From contig MU404072.1 of the NCBI GenBank assembly GCA_022695795.1, forward strand, positions 124,001-188,000: a DNA stretch of 64,000 bases, read 5' to 3'. Numbering within the stretch: the first letter of the stretch is position 1; every line of letters begins with the position of its first letter. A program made the position numbers and the translations under genes. Source of the stretch: Biscogniauxia marginata. Its lineage: Eukaryota; Ascomycota; Sordariomycetes; Xylariales; Xylariaceae. Below, piece by piece: positions 35,760 to 46,845 of this stretch. Under the pieces are notes generated by a model. That model was not told the origin of the DNA. It ran no database searches and worked only from the letters and a program-made list of their open reading frames with translations.

Positions 35760-37728
35760 ATGGCCACACAGGTACAAAGTCCCTCGCCAGTTCTCGAAAC
35801 ACGGTTTCGGACCCAGAAACTATCACTCCTAGAAGGCCCAGTTGACCCTCCATTGGTAGATTTGACACTTGGTGAGCTTTTAGAACTACAATGTCAACAT
35901 CATGGGACGCAGGAGTGCATTGTTACACCGTGGACGGGAGCAAGATGGACATACAACGAGCTGAACCAACAGAGCTCGCAATTGGCGAAGGCGCTGATGT
36001 CTCTTGGCATAGGCGTGGGTGACCGCGTCGGCATCATGGCTGGAAACTGTGAGCAGTATGCAGCCGTGTTTTTTGCCGTCGCCCGCATCGGCGCCATCTT
36101 GGTGATTCTTAACAACACATATACGCCAACGGAAGCTCAATATGCGTTAACATTCTCTGGTATTGTTTCCTTCGAGGTTACATAGCCTAAAAATGAGCCA
36201 TGGAAATGCTAATAATGAATTCCAGATTGCAAGGTCTTCTTCACGACAAAGAAGATTGGGAGGAACGATAACAAGAAGCTCCTCGCAGAACTAGCAGAAC
36301 AGAAAAAGGGCCCCAACGTCGTCATACTCATGGGAGACTCGGGTCCTTACCCAACGTACGCCGATCTCATTAAGCAGGGGCAGAGGATGAGCAATAGCCC
36401 GCTCTACCGGCAAGGCCGCAAGATCCTCGCGCACAACGTCTGCAACCTCCAGTTCACAAGCGGCACCACGGGTCTGCCCAAGGCGGCGATGCTGACGCAC
36501 CATAACATCGTCAACAACGCGCGCTTCATTGGTGACCGCATGCGGCTCATGCCGGACGACGTGCTATGCTGCCCACCGCCGCTGTTCCACTGCTTCGGAC
36601 TCGTGCTCGGGCTCATGGCAGTCCTCACGCACGGCGCTAAGATCGTATACCCGGAGGAAACTTTCGACGCGGCGGCGGTGCTACGCGCCATCTCGGACGA
36701 GCGCTGCACGGCGGTGCACGGCGTGCCAGCCATGTTCGACACGCTGTTCAGCCTACCGCCGCCGCCCGGGTTCAACTGCGAGCGCCTGCGCACGGGGATC
36801 ATCGCGGGCGCGCCCGTGCCGCGCTACCTCATGGAGCTGCTCGTGTCGCGCTTCGGCATGACCGAGTTCACAAGCAGCTACGGACTCACCGAGGCCTCGC
36901 CGACGTGCTTCAACGCATTCACCGACGACGCCGTCGAGCGCCGGCTCACGACCGTCGGCACGCTGATGCCGCACGCACGCGCCAAGATCATCGACCACGC
37001 GGGAAACATCGTGCCCACTGGCGAGAGGGGGGAGCTGTGCATTGCAGGCTACCAGCTCCAGGCGGGCTATTGGAACAACTCGGAGAAGACAGCCGAGGTT
37101 ATGGTGCGCGATGAGGCGGGCGTGCTGTGGCTGCATACGGGCGATGAGGCTGTGTTCGACGACCAGGGGTACTGCAGCATCACGGGCAGGTTTAAGGATA
37201 TCATTATTCGAGGTATGATCGCGCCAATTTCTACTTATGTGTTCTTTATCATAATATCTACATCCTCCCTTCAATTATCTTTTTCTTGTATATTTTTGTC
37301 GTCGTTCTTCTCGGGGAGATACATGCCGTCAGTATGGAATTTGAACACTAGGGGGTATTAAAACTAATCCAAATCATACACTCTTAGGTGGTGAGAACAT
37401 TTACCCCCTCGAGATCGAGGAGAACCTTGTGGCGCATCCGAAGATCACGCAGGCCATCGTCACAGGGCTCAAGGACGCGCACTACGGCGAGGTTGTGGGC
37501 GCGTTCCTACAGGCAGCAGGGCAACAGCAGAGGCCGAAAGACCAGCAGATGCGCGACTGGGTGCAGCAGAAGCTCGGGCGTCACAAGGCGCCCGCGCACA
37601 TCTTCTGGCTCGGCGAAGACGGCGTGCCCGCTGACGTGCCCCTGACAGGAAGTGGCAAGGTAAAGAAGTACGAGATGGCGCGATTCGGGGAGGAGATCTT
37701 GCGGAAGCGAAGGCTAGAGAAGCTGTAG
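35760..37728 (+). CDS. sidI: AMP-forming acyl-CoA ligase, SidI-like (mevalonyl-CoA ligase) candidate
   Basis: Exons 35760-36159, 36226-37212, 37388-37728, giving 575 residues. The ATG at 35760 has A at -3 and G at +4; an in-frame ATG at 35736 would add eight residues. ANL-superfamily motifs are all present: the P-loop LQFTSGTTGLPKAAMLTHHN at about 208-227, YGLTEASP (A5), GYWNNSEKT, WLHTGDEAVFDDQGYC, GRFKDIIIRGGENIYPLEIE (A8), and the C-terminal catalytic Lys in PLTGSGKVKK. Overall it resembles ACSF2-type medium-chain ligases, the subgroup that includes SidI, which makes mevalonyl-CoA for fusarinine- and coprogen-type siderophores. The SidI assignment rests on the SidF-like gene nearby, the permease next door and an upstream iron-GATA site. 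I see no clear PTS2 near the N-terminus, and the C-terminus EKL is not a standard PTS1. A general fatty acyl-CoA ligase remains possible. Confidence 0.68.
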
Positions 37729-37991
37729 GTTGTTGTTGTTAGGGGGGTTACACTTGTGGGATTTAGATAGCCTTGAGAATTGGTAAAAGTTTCCTTTTCT
37801 TTTTTATGGTTCTTACTCAACACTCTGCGGAGCTTTTCGACCTGAGTATGAGTCCATCAAAGGGTTTCTGGCAGTTCCTCTGTGTGAGTCAACTATTTCA
37901 GCTAGAGAGTTGTTGCCAGTGAACAGATAGCTCCAGATTCACCCCCGTAGATGTGAGGTTGCGCCGGTTTGCAAGGTACCATTCCGCTCAG

Positions 37992-38462
37992 CTATTCTTG
38001 TCTCGAGTCCCCATTCTCCTCGCCGCATGGCTCATCATTGTCATCATCACCAGAATCCTCGGGCTGCTTCCGCTTACTGGGCTCCCGGTTTTCCTCCTTC
38101 TCTATATGTCTCTGTGAATCCTCTTTGACGCCATCCAGCTTCTTCTCCTCTAGACTCCAGAGCTCGATCTCGCAGTCGAACAGAGCAATGGCTTGCTCGG
38201 CCGATATAATGGGGTCACCGTAATTCTCGACACTGTTTAGACAGTCCTTTAGGACTGTGATAGCTTCGTCGATCTTTCCGTTTTCGTCGCGTGAAAGCCA
38301 CTTGGACACGCGAAGTGCGAGATTTGGGTTACGGGCCGTGGCGGATGAGATATCTATCAGTGGAGGGGGCTGCTCATTTGTCTGGGCGGCACGTAAAACG
38401 CCTACTAACTGCGCTTGTGCGACGGCTATGCGGAGCGCTTCGTGATTCATAGGATTAGACAT
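37992..38462 (-). CDS. Unrecognised small protein, member 1 of a local three-gene family
   Basis: Single exon, 156 residues, tail to tail with the acyl-CoA ligase. I do not recognise the family. The N-terminal half is helical and Ala-rich. The core holds ALRVSKWLSR (Trp55), then a short helix with LKDCLN (LN at 75-76) and ISAEQAIALFDCEIEL (Ser87 to Ile99). This pattern also occurs in the proteins at 39779-40255 and 45631-46452. The last 45 residues are very polar with K/R/E-rich and D/E runs and no predicted membrane segment, suggesting a cytosolic or nuclear protein. The core is TPR-like in rhythm but too short to call. A TATA box lies 136 bases upstream. That it is a real gene is supported by the shared motif with its neighbours. 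Confidence 0.72.
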   Translation of the reverse strand: MSNPMNHEALRIAVAQAQLVGVLRAAQTNEQPPPLIDISSATARNPNLALRVSKWLSRDENGKIDEAITVLKDCLNSVENYGDPIISAEQAIALFDCEIELWSLEEKKLDGVKEDSQRHIEKEENREPSKRKQPEDSGDDDNDEPCGEENGDSRQE

Positions 38463-39778
38463 CGGTTTGAGGCTAAGGACTGTTGTTAGGATGTATAGCT
38501 GCGAGCGAGTAGGGGAATTATGATGACAAACAATACGTACTATGGTAGCGAATAGTTGCGCGTTGAAGGGCCAACAGTGATCAAGTTGGGAATAGAGTTT
38601 TTATAGCAAGCATGGGCTCACTTGCAGGTTGATAATAAGGAGTGCACTGCTAGAAATGTTGACTTTACACCTTTTGGAGGTCTTGGAGAAAGACAAAAGA
38701 AGGATGCTTGTGCTGGCACAGTAATTTAAGACAAGCTTAGAGAGATTCGGCATGAAAACAATAAGGAAGGACCTGTGGTGGGATATTCTGGAAGGGAGAT
38801 CATAAAAGCAGTTGCTACAGGAACTCTTTCTAAGCCACACGTCCAAGATGGCTCACTTTAATCATACAATGGGGAATTCAGATGCATAGGTACATACGTA
38901 TTCGTGTAGAACAAGGAAGAACCTTCGTTGACAGAGCAGTCACAGGGCCACTGCCGAGATATGAGTAGTAGTGAATATGTATAGTCCACAGATACCGGAT
39001 AAATATTGCATCATGGATGCAGTTCATTGGATAACGAATGGATATTGACCGAGAAAATTGAAGATACAAATGTCCCAAAATGTTCACCTTTGGAAATCAA
39101 GTAATAATACCCTTCAAAGGTGTGCAAAGAACTTCTGTCTGGCCTCTGTAGGTGTACAAAGGTCAAAGATCTCTGGAAGGACAAAAGCAACGATTTATTT
39201 AAAATGATGCCTACCGTAGGCGACACTCTTTATTGTGATAAGGAAGCAAATTAGCACCTGAGGTGATACAGGCAGAATGAATATACTGCTACAAGTACCC
39301 CCGTCTTCTCTTCATAGAGTATCTATCCCCCTTTGAAACCTGCGATGGATCTGAATCTGCTGAATGTCTTTGGTCATCAAAGTGTACCACTTATACTTTG
39401 TCAAAACCCTACCCACAGTTTGGAAAATAAATGCCAAGTATTGTGTTTGCGGAGGGTGTCAGGGAACTCATCGTGCTGGGTGCCAAGTGCCAGGAGCTAC
39501 GGTGTAGGAGGATAGAGAGGTACAAAATAGGTGCATGTCGCCTGGGAGAAGAAATAACCAGTTTACATGTAAATGAAACTTTACTCTAGGTAGATACCGG
39601 TCTAGTCCCTCGTGTAACTACCTATATACCCTCCGAGTGTATCGCGGTAGCGATATCAAGTGATGGGTCATTATTTATCTCTAGTTCTATATTAGCTAGG
39701 AACTCCCTAGGTAGCTGAAAACATACCTTATTATCGACTAATGATGTCGCATAAGCCACGAGTTCCCCAATTCAATCC
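38463..39778. other. Intergenic region between family members 1 and 2
   Basis: About 1.3 kb with only short unassignable frames. The first 150 bases are the likely promoter of the 37992-38462 gene. Confidence 0.6.
38598..38605 (-). promoter_or_regulatory. TATA box of family member 1
   Basis: TATAAAAA on the minus strand, 136 bases upstream of the ATG at 38462. Confidence 0.5.
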
Positions 39779-40255
39779 CTACCTCTTCGAATTCTCGCCA
39801 TCAAAGGAATATTGCAACTCATTTCCCTCATTTGTCAGGCCTTCGAGGGTGATCTGGAGGTTCATCAACTCGTTGACTTCCTCTACAGACATGAGTTCCG
39901 CGCTCTCTGCACCGTCTGTGTTGTTCAATCCGCTTCTCAAGGTCTCGATCGCGTTGCTATATTCCTCCTGGCCGTGATACCATCTTGCCACGCGCAGTGC
40001 CAACTTCGGAATCAAGTTCGGGATATTTTGCTGGAAGGAATCGATGGAAGACTTCTGTTCTGGGGTGTTCGGGTCAATCATATCGGCGAGCAGTGCTTGT
40101 ACCCTGATGCCTATAGCTTGGGGGCCGCGCTGGAGGTATATTCTGAATGATTCTAGAACTTCCTGCCGCTTGCTATCGTGCATTTGGGATATAAGGGATG
40201 ATTCTGGCATCTTGATCTTAGGGGCGCGTGACTCGTTGCCACCTAAATAAGACAT
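39779..40255 (-). CDS. Unrecognised small protein, member 2 of the local family
   Basis: Single exon, 158 residues from the ATG at 40255 (MSYLGGNES); the frame is open upstream to an ATG at 40300, which would add 15 residues. Family unknown. The core has LALRVARWYHG, with Trp at about residue 92, then LRSGLNN and MSVEEVNELMNLQITL, aligning with the other two members at identical spacing: 19 residues from W to the N of LN and 12 residues from S to I. It also shares an upstream LL-x-D-x-IDP block (LLADMIDP) with member 3 (LLWDHIDP). It has no signal peptide or membrane segment. The C-terminus is short and acidic. A TATAAT lies about 150 bases upstream. It is same-strand with both relatives and lies between member 1 and the beta-galactosidase gene. 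Confidence 0.72.
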   Translation of the reverse strand: MSYLGGNESRAPKIKMPESSLISQMHDSKRQEVLESFRIYLQRGPQAIGIRVQALLADMIDPNTPEQKSSIDSFQQNIPNLIPKLALRVARWYHGQEEYSNAIETLRSGLNNTDGAESAELMSVEEVNELMNLQITLEGLTNEGNELQYSFDGENSKR

Positions 40256-42182
40256 GATGTATAGCGAGGAAGAGGTCGAGTATTGCCATAGAAGTTGCAT
40301 TACTCGATCATTGACAGATCTGGAAAGGCTTGACTAGAGGTATGACAATATATTGTGCATAATACCGAGGTCTCAGGCAATGTTGATTCCACGAAACTAA
40401 AGAGCAATTATAATTTGTTATGCCTTGGGAGCCTGTTATGAAGGCCATGAAAGCCGGCAAGAAGGTTCAATATTTTAGGCTTCACGAACCTATACTGACT
40501 TTCACATTTAATTAGGTCGTTAATACAACTAAGATAATTCATTATATTAAAGTGATATATGTCAGAAGGCCCTCGCTGATATCTTCTCATTAGGAAGTAA
40601 CTCCTCACTAGTAACTGACTATCGCGGCTTCTACTGGCTAAGGCTAGACGTGGGGAAGAAGAACCGGAGGCATAAAACTGTCTGGAGACAAGGTGAATGT
40701 TTTACATATAAGACTACCTCTTGTTAGGTACCCTTAGCTCTTGTTCCTCATGTAACAATATTGTTTGTACCTATATACTTAGATTGGTATCATGGCAATA
40801 TTTATGTATGTAGCTACATGAAACTTGTGTTTCTAGCGTAGTTAGTCTCGAGTACTCTCTCAGGCACAAATCCATGAACTCACTAAGTATTATAGTAGTC
40901 ATTACATTCATGAAAGATGTGACTCAAGAGAAGTATTGATATAAAATGATTGATTGCAGAAACACTATACGCGTAGATAATCATGATAACAATACTGTAT
41001 TATAGGTGGTTTGCTTTAATTAAATTAACCCCAGCTTCTGTGAAATAGTACCATGTCTCGACTCTTTTACCTTTGACCATGGAACTTAAAATAGCCATCT
41101 AAGTCGTTAAGGTAAACATACTTAATTTAATATGTAGAAATATTTCCCTAGAACTTTGAAGGCATTCAAATTTCAATCTAAAATGCCTGAGAGTCTGATT
41201 TCTATTAACGTTAGGTGATGTTTTTCTTGGCTATGGGGGGCATTGGAGAATGTTATCTCGTCTCTTAGAATATATATGAAATAGCACTCCAAATGTAGTA
41301 TCAACCATGATGATAAATCGTGGCTGGGAGCGTCATTCTGATACTTGTCACAGTCATTGCCGTCGCTGCGGTCGCTGCGGGAGAAGCTATTCGGATGAAT
41401 GCGTTGCCATGGCTCAAATTGTCATGGCTTAGTATTGGTACTTAAGAAATGTATGTAGTTTGCTAGCAGTGTGAGGAACCTTTCTTTCCTCACGCCATTC
41501 TTTTTCATTGTAATATAGAGATTACTCGAGCCCTCGCGCCCTGGGTCTTATTGCTGTCCGTGACAATACTTCGATTGCTATAGGAGCGCGTGCGGGACAA
41601 TCTGATAGACCTGCAGCTAACCTAGCCCCTTTAGGTCCTTGATGTCACATCAAGTATCCATGTCAGGTATATTCGATGACCTTTTGCATTTCTCCAAAAT
41701 GTCGGTAGGACAATATACCGAATAAGATAATCCATTTGAAGACATGATGCATATTCACCGATGAATTCCCCAATCGGAGAGTAACCATAGTATCCGTTAC
41801 CACCCAATGATCAGACTGCGGGGATTTAATTTCGGTATTTTTGTAATGCTCTGAGATCACTGTGCAGGTTATGCCGATTAGGTTGTCTCCCATTCTTTAG
41901 TTCGCCTAGTCACTTATTATTCAGGCTCAATGGTGAGCTGATTTGTCCACCAAGCAACTCCAACGACGGCTCTTAGAGACGAAGCAATCCTGGTCTTAAT
42001 ACCCCACAAACCCCAATATGATCTCTATTTTACGTACGATATCACAGGAAGCCATCTGGTGTAACTACTGCATCTTGACTAGTGTATGAGACACGCAGTA
42101 TGGTCTCTGTTCTATTTAAATCGGTCCACTCCTATGCCAAGTGATAGCTCTTCGTGAGTCTTCCCTTGCACAACTTTTCGCA
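40256..42182. other. Divergent promoter region, no gene seen
   Basis: About 1.9 kb of AT-rich DNA between family member 2 (-) and the beta-galactosidase (+). A TATTTAAA at 42113-42120 lies 63 bases before the beta-galactosidase ATG. An ATCTGATAG near 41597 is one base off the iron-GATA consensus and is not counted. Confidence 0.6.
40407..40412 (-). promoter_or_regulatory. TATA-like box of family member 2
   Basis: TATAAT on the minus strand, 152 bases upstream of the ATG at 40255, a spacing similar to the TATA boxes of the other two members. Confidence 0.35.
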
Positions 42183-45100
42183 ATGAAGCCGTCACTAATT
42201 TTGGCGGGAATAATTCCGGCTATTCAGGTTTGTGCCTCGGGAGCAGGAGGGTGGCAAGGGTCTGTTTTCAGAGACATCGTTGAGGAGAGACAACCTGAGC
42301 AGGATATAGTGACATGGGATAAGCACTCGCTACTCATAAATGGCGAGAGGCTGATGATTTTCAGCGGGGAATTCCATCCGTTTAGACTCCCCGTACCGTC
42401 GTTATGGCTGGACATCTTTGAGAAGGTAAAGGCACTGGGTCTCAACTGCGTGTCATTCTATGTGGATTGGGCTCTCCTGGAAGGCAAGCCTGGAAACTTC
42501 TCTGCCGAAGGTGTCTTCGATCTGAAACCATTCTTTGATGCTGCTCAAAAAGCAGGCCTCTACCTTATTGCGCGACCAGGGCCATACATCAATGCTGAGG
42601 TGAGAGATCAAGAGGACAGAGGAATATTCCTCATATGCTCTAGCGAGTGTCACTTGGCTAATCAATGATATCAGGCCAGCGGCGGTGGATTCCCCGGGTG
42701 GGTATCGAGAGTACGAGGAACTTTGAGGACATCAGCCCCGGATTTTCTCGCTGCAACCGATAATTACATGTCAAATATCGGGAAAATAATTGCAGACGCT
42801 CAAATCACTAATGGCGGGCCTGTGATCTTGCTCCAGCCTGAGAACGAGTATACGTCAGCCAGTGACTTCGTCCCATTTCCAGATGGGGCTTACATGGAGT
42901 ATGTAATACAGCAAGCTCGAGATGCCGGCATTGTTGTCCCTTCCATAAGTAATGATGCGCGGGCTGCCGGTCACAACGCCCCGGGCACAGGAGAGGGAGA
43001 AGTTGATATATACGGGCATGACCATTACCCACTCGGTTTCGACTGCGCGCACCCGACAGTTTGGCCTGATGGGTACCTCCGATCAACATATTGGTCAACG
43101 CACCTTGACCAAAGTCCCAATACGCCATTCTCAATTGTTGAATTCCAAGCAGGATCTTTCGACCCATGGGGAGGATGGGGATTTGAGAAGTGCAGTGAGC
43201 TTATTAACCATGAGTTTGAAAGGGTGTTCTATAAGAACAACTATGCCGCTGTAAGTAGTATCATGATGCACACCTTGGGTAAGCTACTAATAGGAACAAA
43301 CGTGTCTAGGGTGTGACTATATTGAACTTGTATATGATCTACGGCGGGACCAATTGGGGGAATCTCGGGCACCCATATGGATACACCTCATACGATTATG
43401 GCAGTGTTATCAAAGAAGATCGTACAATAACAAGAGAGAAATATTCCGAACTCAAGCTACAGGCCACATTTATACAATCTAGTCCAGAATACCTCACGGC
43501 CACCCCTGGCACCAACACGATAAACGAGTATAGCGACAATGCAGATATCACCATAACGCCCGTTCTAGCAAACGACACCACAGCTGCATCGTTCTTCGTT
43601 GTTAGGCATACTAGCTACTCCAGTACAGCATCCACAAGATACAGAGTGACTCTACCAACATCTCGGGGATCTATCGCAGTTCCTCACACAAACCAGTCGC
43701 TGACTCTGAACGGAAGAGATTCGAAGGTGATTGTCACCGACTACGACGTCCAAGGAACCCGGCTTCTCTATTCTACCGCAGACGTTTTTACGCATCAAAA
43801 GTTAGAAGATATAGCAGTCCTAATCTTGTATGCTGGGATCGACGAGTACAATGAGTTCGCAATCCAGGGGTCACCAGGCGATGTAGAGGGTGTGGAGAAC
43901 GGGGCGGACTACATAGTCGTGGGTGATAATTCAACAGATTTCGTAACGGTAGGCTGGACTGCATCCACGCAAAGATCTATTTTACGGATTGGGAATGTCC
44001 AAGTCTACCTGCTAGGTAAGCATCTTCCAATTAAATGATCCCAACACAGCTAACGAAGTGAAGATCGAAATTCGGCCTACGACTACTGGGTTACTGGTAC
44101 TGGAGAAACTGGTTCGAAGATTATTATCAATGGACCCTACCTAGTCCGCTCGGCGTCTGTAGCTGGCAATGAACTACAGATCCGTGCCGATTTCAACAAA
44201 TCTACCACTATCGAGATCATAGGCGTGCCGACTGGGATTACCAATCTCATTGTGAACGACCGCGAATTTGCATCGGAAAGGTCTGCCTCTTCGTTTACGG
44301 CTAATGTCACCTTGGACGAACCATCAATCCAAATACAGTCGTTCCCAGATCTCGATTGGAAATACATTGACGCGCTCCCTGAGATTTGGTCAGATTACGA
44401 CGACTCTGCCTGGCCTGTTGCTGGTCACACGGCAACAGATAATACCTATCAGCGACTCAACACGCCTGTATCGCTATATGGGTCGGACTACGGTTTCCAC
44501 GCAGGTATTCTCATTTACCGTGGCCACTTCAACGCTACCGGATACGAAACGAGCTTTTCTCTCTGGACACAGGGAGGTAGCGGGTTTGCCGCCTCGATCT
44601 GGCTAGACGAAGCGCTGCTTTCCTCTTACTACGGTGATGGCATATCCGAATACAACCAGGAAAAGTACAATGTCTCGTCGTTGGAGGCCGGATCGGCCCA
44701 CATCTTCACGATCGTGGTCGACCAGATGGGACACAACGAGCTTGGTATCGGTACCGACGAGATGAAAGCACCACGAGGTATCGTTGGCTGGAGATTGGAG
44801 ACCTCGAAGGCGACCAATACGCCGATATCATGGAAGCTCACGGGAAACCTCGGTGGTGAGGACTATCGGGACGCGGCCCGCGGCCCGCTGAATGAAGGCG
44901 GACTGTTCGCAGAGCGGCATGGCTACCACCTACCGAGCCCACCATCCGACGAGTGGGCCTCGAGCACACCCTTCGATGGCATCGACAAGGCCAGCGTGGC
45001 GTTCTACTCGGCGCCGCTCGACCTTGACCTGCCGTCCGACGAGTGGGACATCCCGCTCGCGTTCGCGTTCTCCAACGACACGGCCGTGTCCGGCAACTAT

Positions 45101-45361
45101 CGTGCGCAGCTGTACGTCAACGGGTGGCAATTCGGCAAGCTCAGCAGCAGCATCGGCCCGCAGACAGTGTTCCCCGTGCCCGAGGGTATACTAGACTACC
45201 ACGGCACGAACTGGATCGGGCTCTCGGTGTGGGCCCTCGACGACACCGGCGCAAAGGTACCTGATCTGACGCTGGTCGCCGGGACGCCGGTGTGGACGGG
45301 CAGGGAGAAGGTGGAGTTGGTTGGGAGTCCCGCTTGGGCTGAGCGCAAAGGGGCTTACTAG
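42183..45361 (+). CDS. Secreted GH35 beta-galactosidase
   Basis: Exons 42183-42599, 42675-43250, 43310-44015, 44064-45361, giving 998 residues, the usual length of multi-domain fungal GH35 enzymes. The N-terminus [20 protein letters not shown] is a signal peptide. The TIM barrel (about 40-390) contains [26 protein letters not shown], the acid/base Glu197 in QPENEYT, the nucleophile Glu295 in [16 protein letters not shown], and [12 protein letters not shown]. Beta-sandwich domains follow, ending in [15 protein letters not shown]. Many N-x-S/T sites fit a secreted glycoprotein. It releases terminal beta-galactose from plant cell-wall polymers or lactose. The ATG at 42183 has a good context and begins the signal peptide; an upstream frame start at 42141 is non-optimal. 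It is inserted between members 2 and 3 of the small-protein family and on the opposite strand. Confidence 0.93.
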
Positions 45362-45630
45362 GTAAGTTCGGTAGTTTGCCAGGGTACCGAGGCCCAACGA
45401 ATGCTTCATTTCTTAATCACGACTATTTATATTTAGGTAAAACTTCTTATGGGTAACGAGAAATCAATTAAAAACTTTGGCCTTGGGGGTGGAAATCTGG
45501 CAAACGTGATAACTATTGGGGGTATCACCACCCCGGACTTGACTCCTCCGCTCGATGGTAAAAAATTCAAATGCCATAATAGGCCTCCCTTCATCGCATG
45601 TATGAAAGTCCCGTGAACCCTTTGGGATGA

Positions 45631-46452
45631 TCATTTCTCTGCCTCCGTCTCCCCATGCAATTTCTCCTGCACCAGATCAAGCGCGATCTGACAGTCCATG
45701 AGCTCGTCGATCGCATCCAGGCTCATCATGTTGCCCCAGTCCTCCCCAATGTAATTGAGGCGCTCCCGTAGAAGTTGGTCTACCATCGCCATGTTCCCGC
45801 GGATATAGTACCAGTATGTGATCTTATACGTGAGCTGGTGGATCCGATTGCTCAGTTGAGTGGCCAGGTGCTTGATGGTGTGGCCGAATTTCTCACTCTC
45901 CGGGTCGATGTGATCCCATAGAAGCATCTGCTCGTCGTAGTCCAGGGTTTTCGCCCCAGCTAGGAGCTTGGCGTCAATTTCCTTCAGCTTGTTCTCGGTC
46001 GGGTCCTCATGCGGAGTTGCAGTGTGGTGGATTGGCTCGAGGGTGTTGGTGGTGGTAGGAAAGGTTGATTGGTACACGGGGCTGTACGAGTCCTGCTTGG
46101 GCGGAGTCAACAGGATCGCGGATGATTCCTGGATGCTTAATTCCTGCTTGTTTCTATTCCCAAGATATTGATTTGCCAGCTTTCTTTGATGTCTGGGGAT
46201 GTAGCTCATCTTCTCGCTGCGGGGATGACTTCCTGGGGTCCTAGGTAGATATATTCGTGGTTTATGGGGATACTCGTGTTGACGAATCCTTGTTGGTGTA
46301 CTCGGAGAGGACCTGGCGTTGAAGCAGGCTTGAACAGGTGGCTTGGGTGGTAGATTTGGTGGACGAGGAGGTAGAGAATGGCCCTTGGGCGACAACTCAG
46401 TGTTGCGCTTAGGGGTGAGGGGATAATCTTGACTGGTCATGGCGGTATACAT
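45631..46452 (-). CDS. Unrecognised protein, long member 3 of the local family
   Basis: Single exon, 273 residues from 46452; a second in-frame ATG at 46440 has a better context. The first 150 residues are Pro/Ser/Thr/Arg-rich and look disordered, with a PPRPPNLPPKPP proline block at about 28-39 that could bind SH3-type domains. The C-terminal half is the family core: LLWDHIDP, then a helix ending LTYKITYWYY (Trp214), a short segment with RERLNY (LN at 232-233), and MSLDAIDELMDCQIAL (Ser244 to Ile256). No membrane segment or signal is visible. TATAAAAA lies about 150 bases upstream, in a segment that is partly duplicated. The function is unknown; the architecture suggests a scaffold or adaptor version of the two short relatives, which is only a guess. 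Confidence 0.72.
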   Translation of the reverse strand: MYTAMTSQDYPLTPKRNTELSPKGHSLPPRPPNLPPKPPVQACFNARSSPSTPTRIRQHEYPHKPRIYLPRTPGSHPRSEKMSYIPRHQRKLANQYLGNRNKQELSIQESSAILLTPPKQDSYSPVYQSTFPTTTNTLEPIHHTATPHEDPTENKLKEIDAKLLAGAKTLDYDEQMLLWDHIDPESEKFGHTIKHLATQLSNRIHQLTYKITYWYYIRGNMAMVDQLLRERLNYIGEDWGNMMSLDAIDELMDCQIALDLVQEKLHGETEAEK

Positions 46453-46580
46453 TCTCGTAACTTTTGTTAAAGGATCTGTTTGGGGTTAGAAATAGTCAGA
46501 TATCATGATGTGCATAGGATATGAGGGGGTTCTCTGAGTCGAGTTGACCATAGCTGGGGAGGAGAACCTATGAATAAATG

Positions 46581-46845
46581 ACGATGTCCTTTTTACATAG
46601 AAATTTTTATAAAGTGGTTGGCAATTTTAGGGGTGCCGGCACCGCTGCGTTCGTGAGGTACGCAGCGAGATTCAATAGGTGAGAAACGATATGTTACATC
46701 CCATTGGCGAAAGGGTTCGGCATACCTCTGCGTAAAATATGATGTTTTCTTTGCATGGACACTTCATAAGGGGGTTGGCGTCAGTGTCTTTATCATCTAT
46801 GCAGTGAGATTAAATAGGTGAGAGTGATATGTTGATTTCCAGGGA
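46581..46845. repeat. Degenerate tandem duplication of a promoter segment
   Basis: Two diverged copies. ACGATGTCCTTTTTACATAG at 46581 matches ATGATGTTTTCTTTGCATGG at 46739, followed in both by TATAA/CATAAG and then GGTTGGC. Further on, GCAGCGAGATTCAATAGGTG at 46662 matches GCAGTGAGATTAAATAGGTG at 46801, and ATATGTT follows in both. Offsets of 158 and 139 bases imply a small indel. The copy nearer the gene keeps the TATA box; the outer copy has lost it. Confidence 0.65.
46604..46611 (-). promoter_or_regulatory. TATA box of family member 3
   Basis: TATAAAAA on the minus strand, 152 bases upstream of the ATG at 46452. It is the same octamer found upstream of member 1. Confidence 0.5.

Noticed and set aside
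41597..41606. Iron-GATA site upstream of the beta-galactosidase
   Set aside because: ATCTGATAG differs at the last base from ATCWGATAA, so it was not counted.
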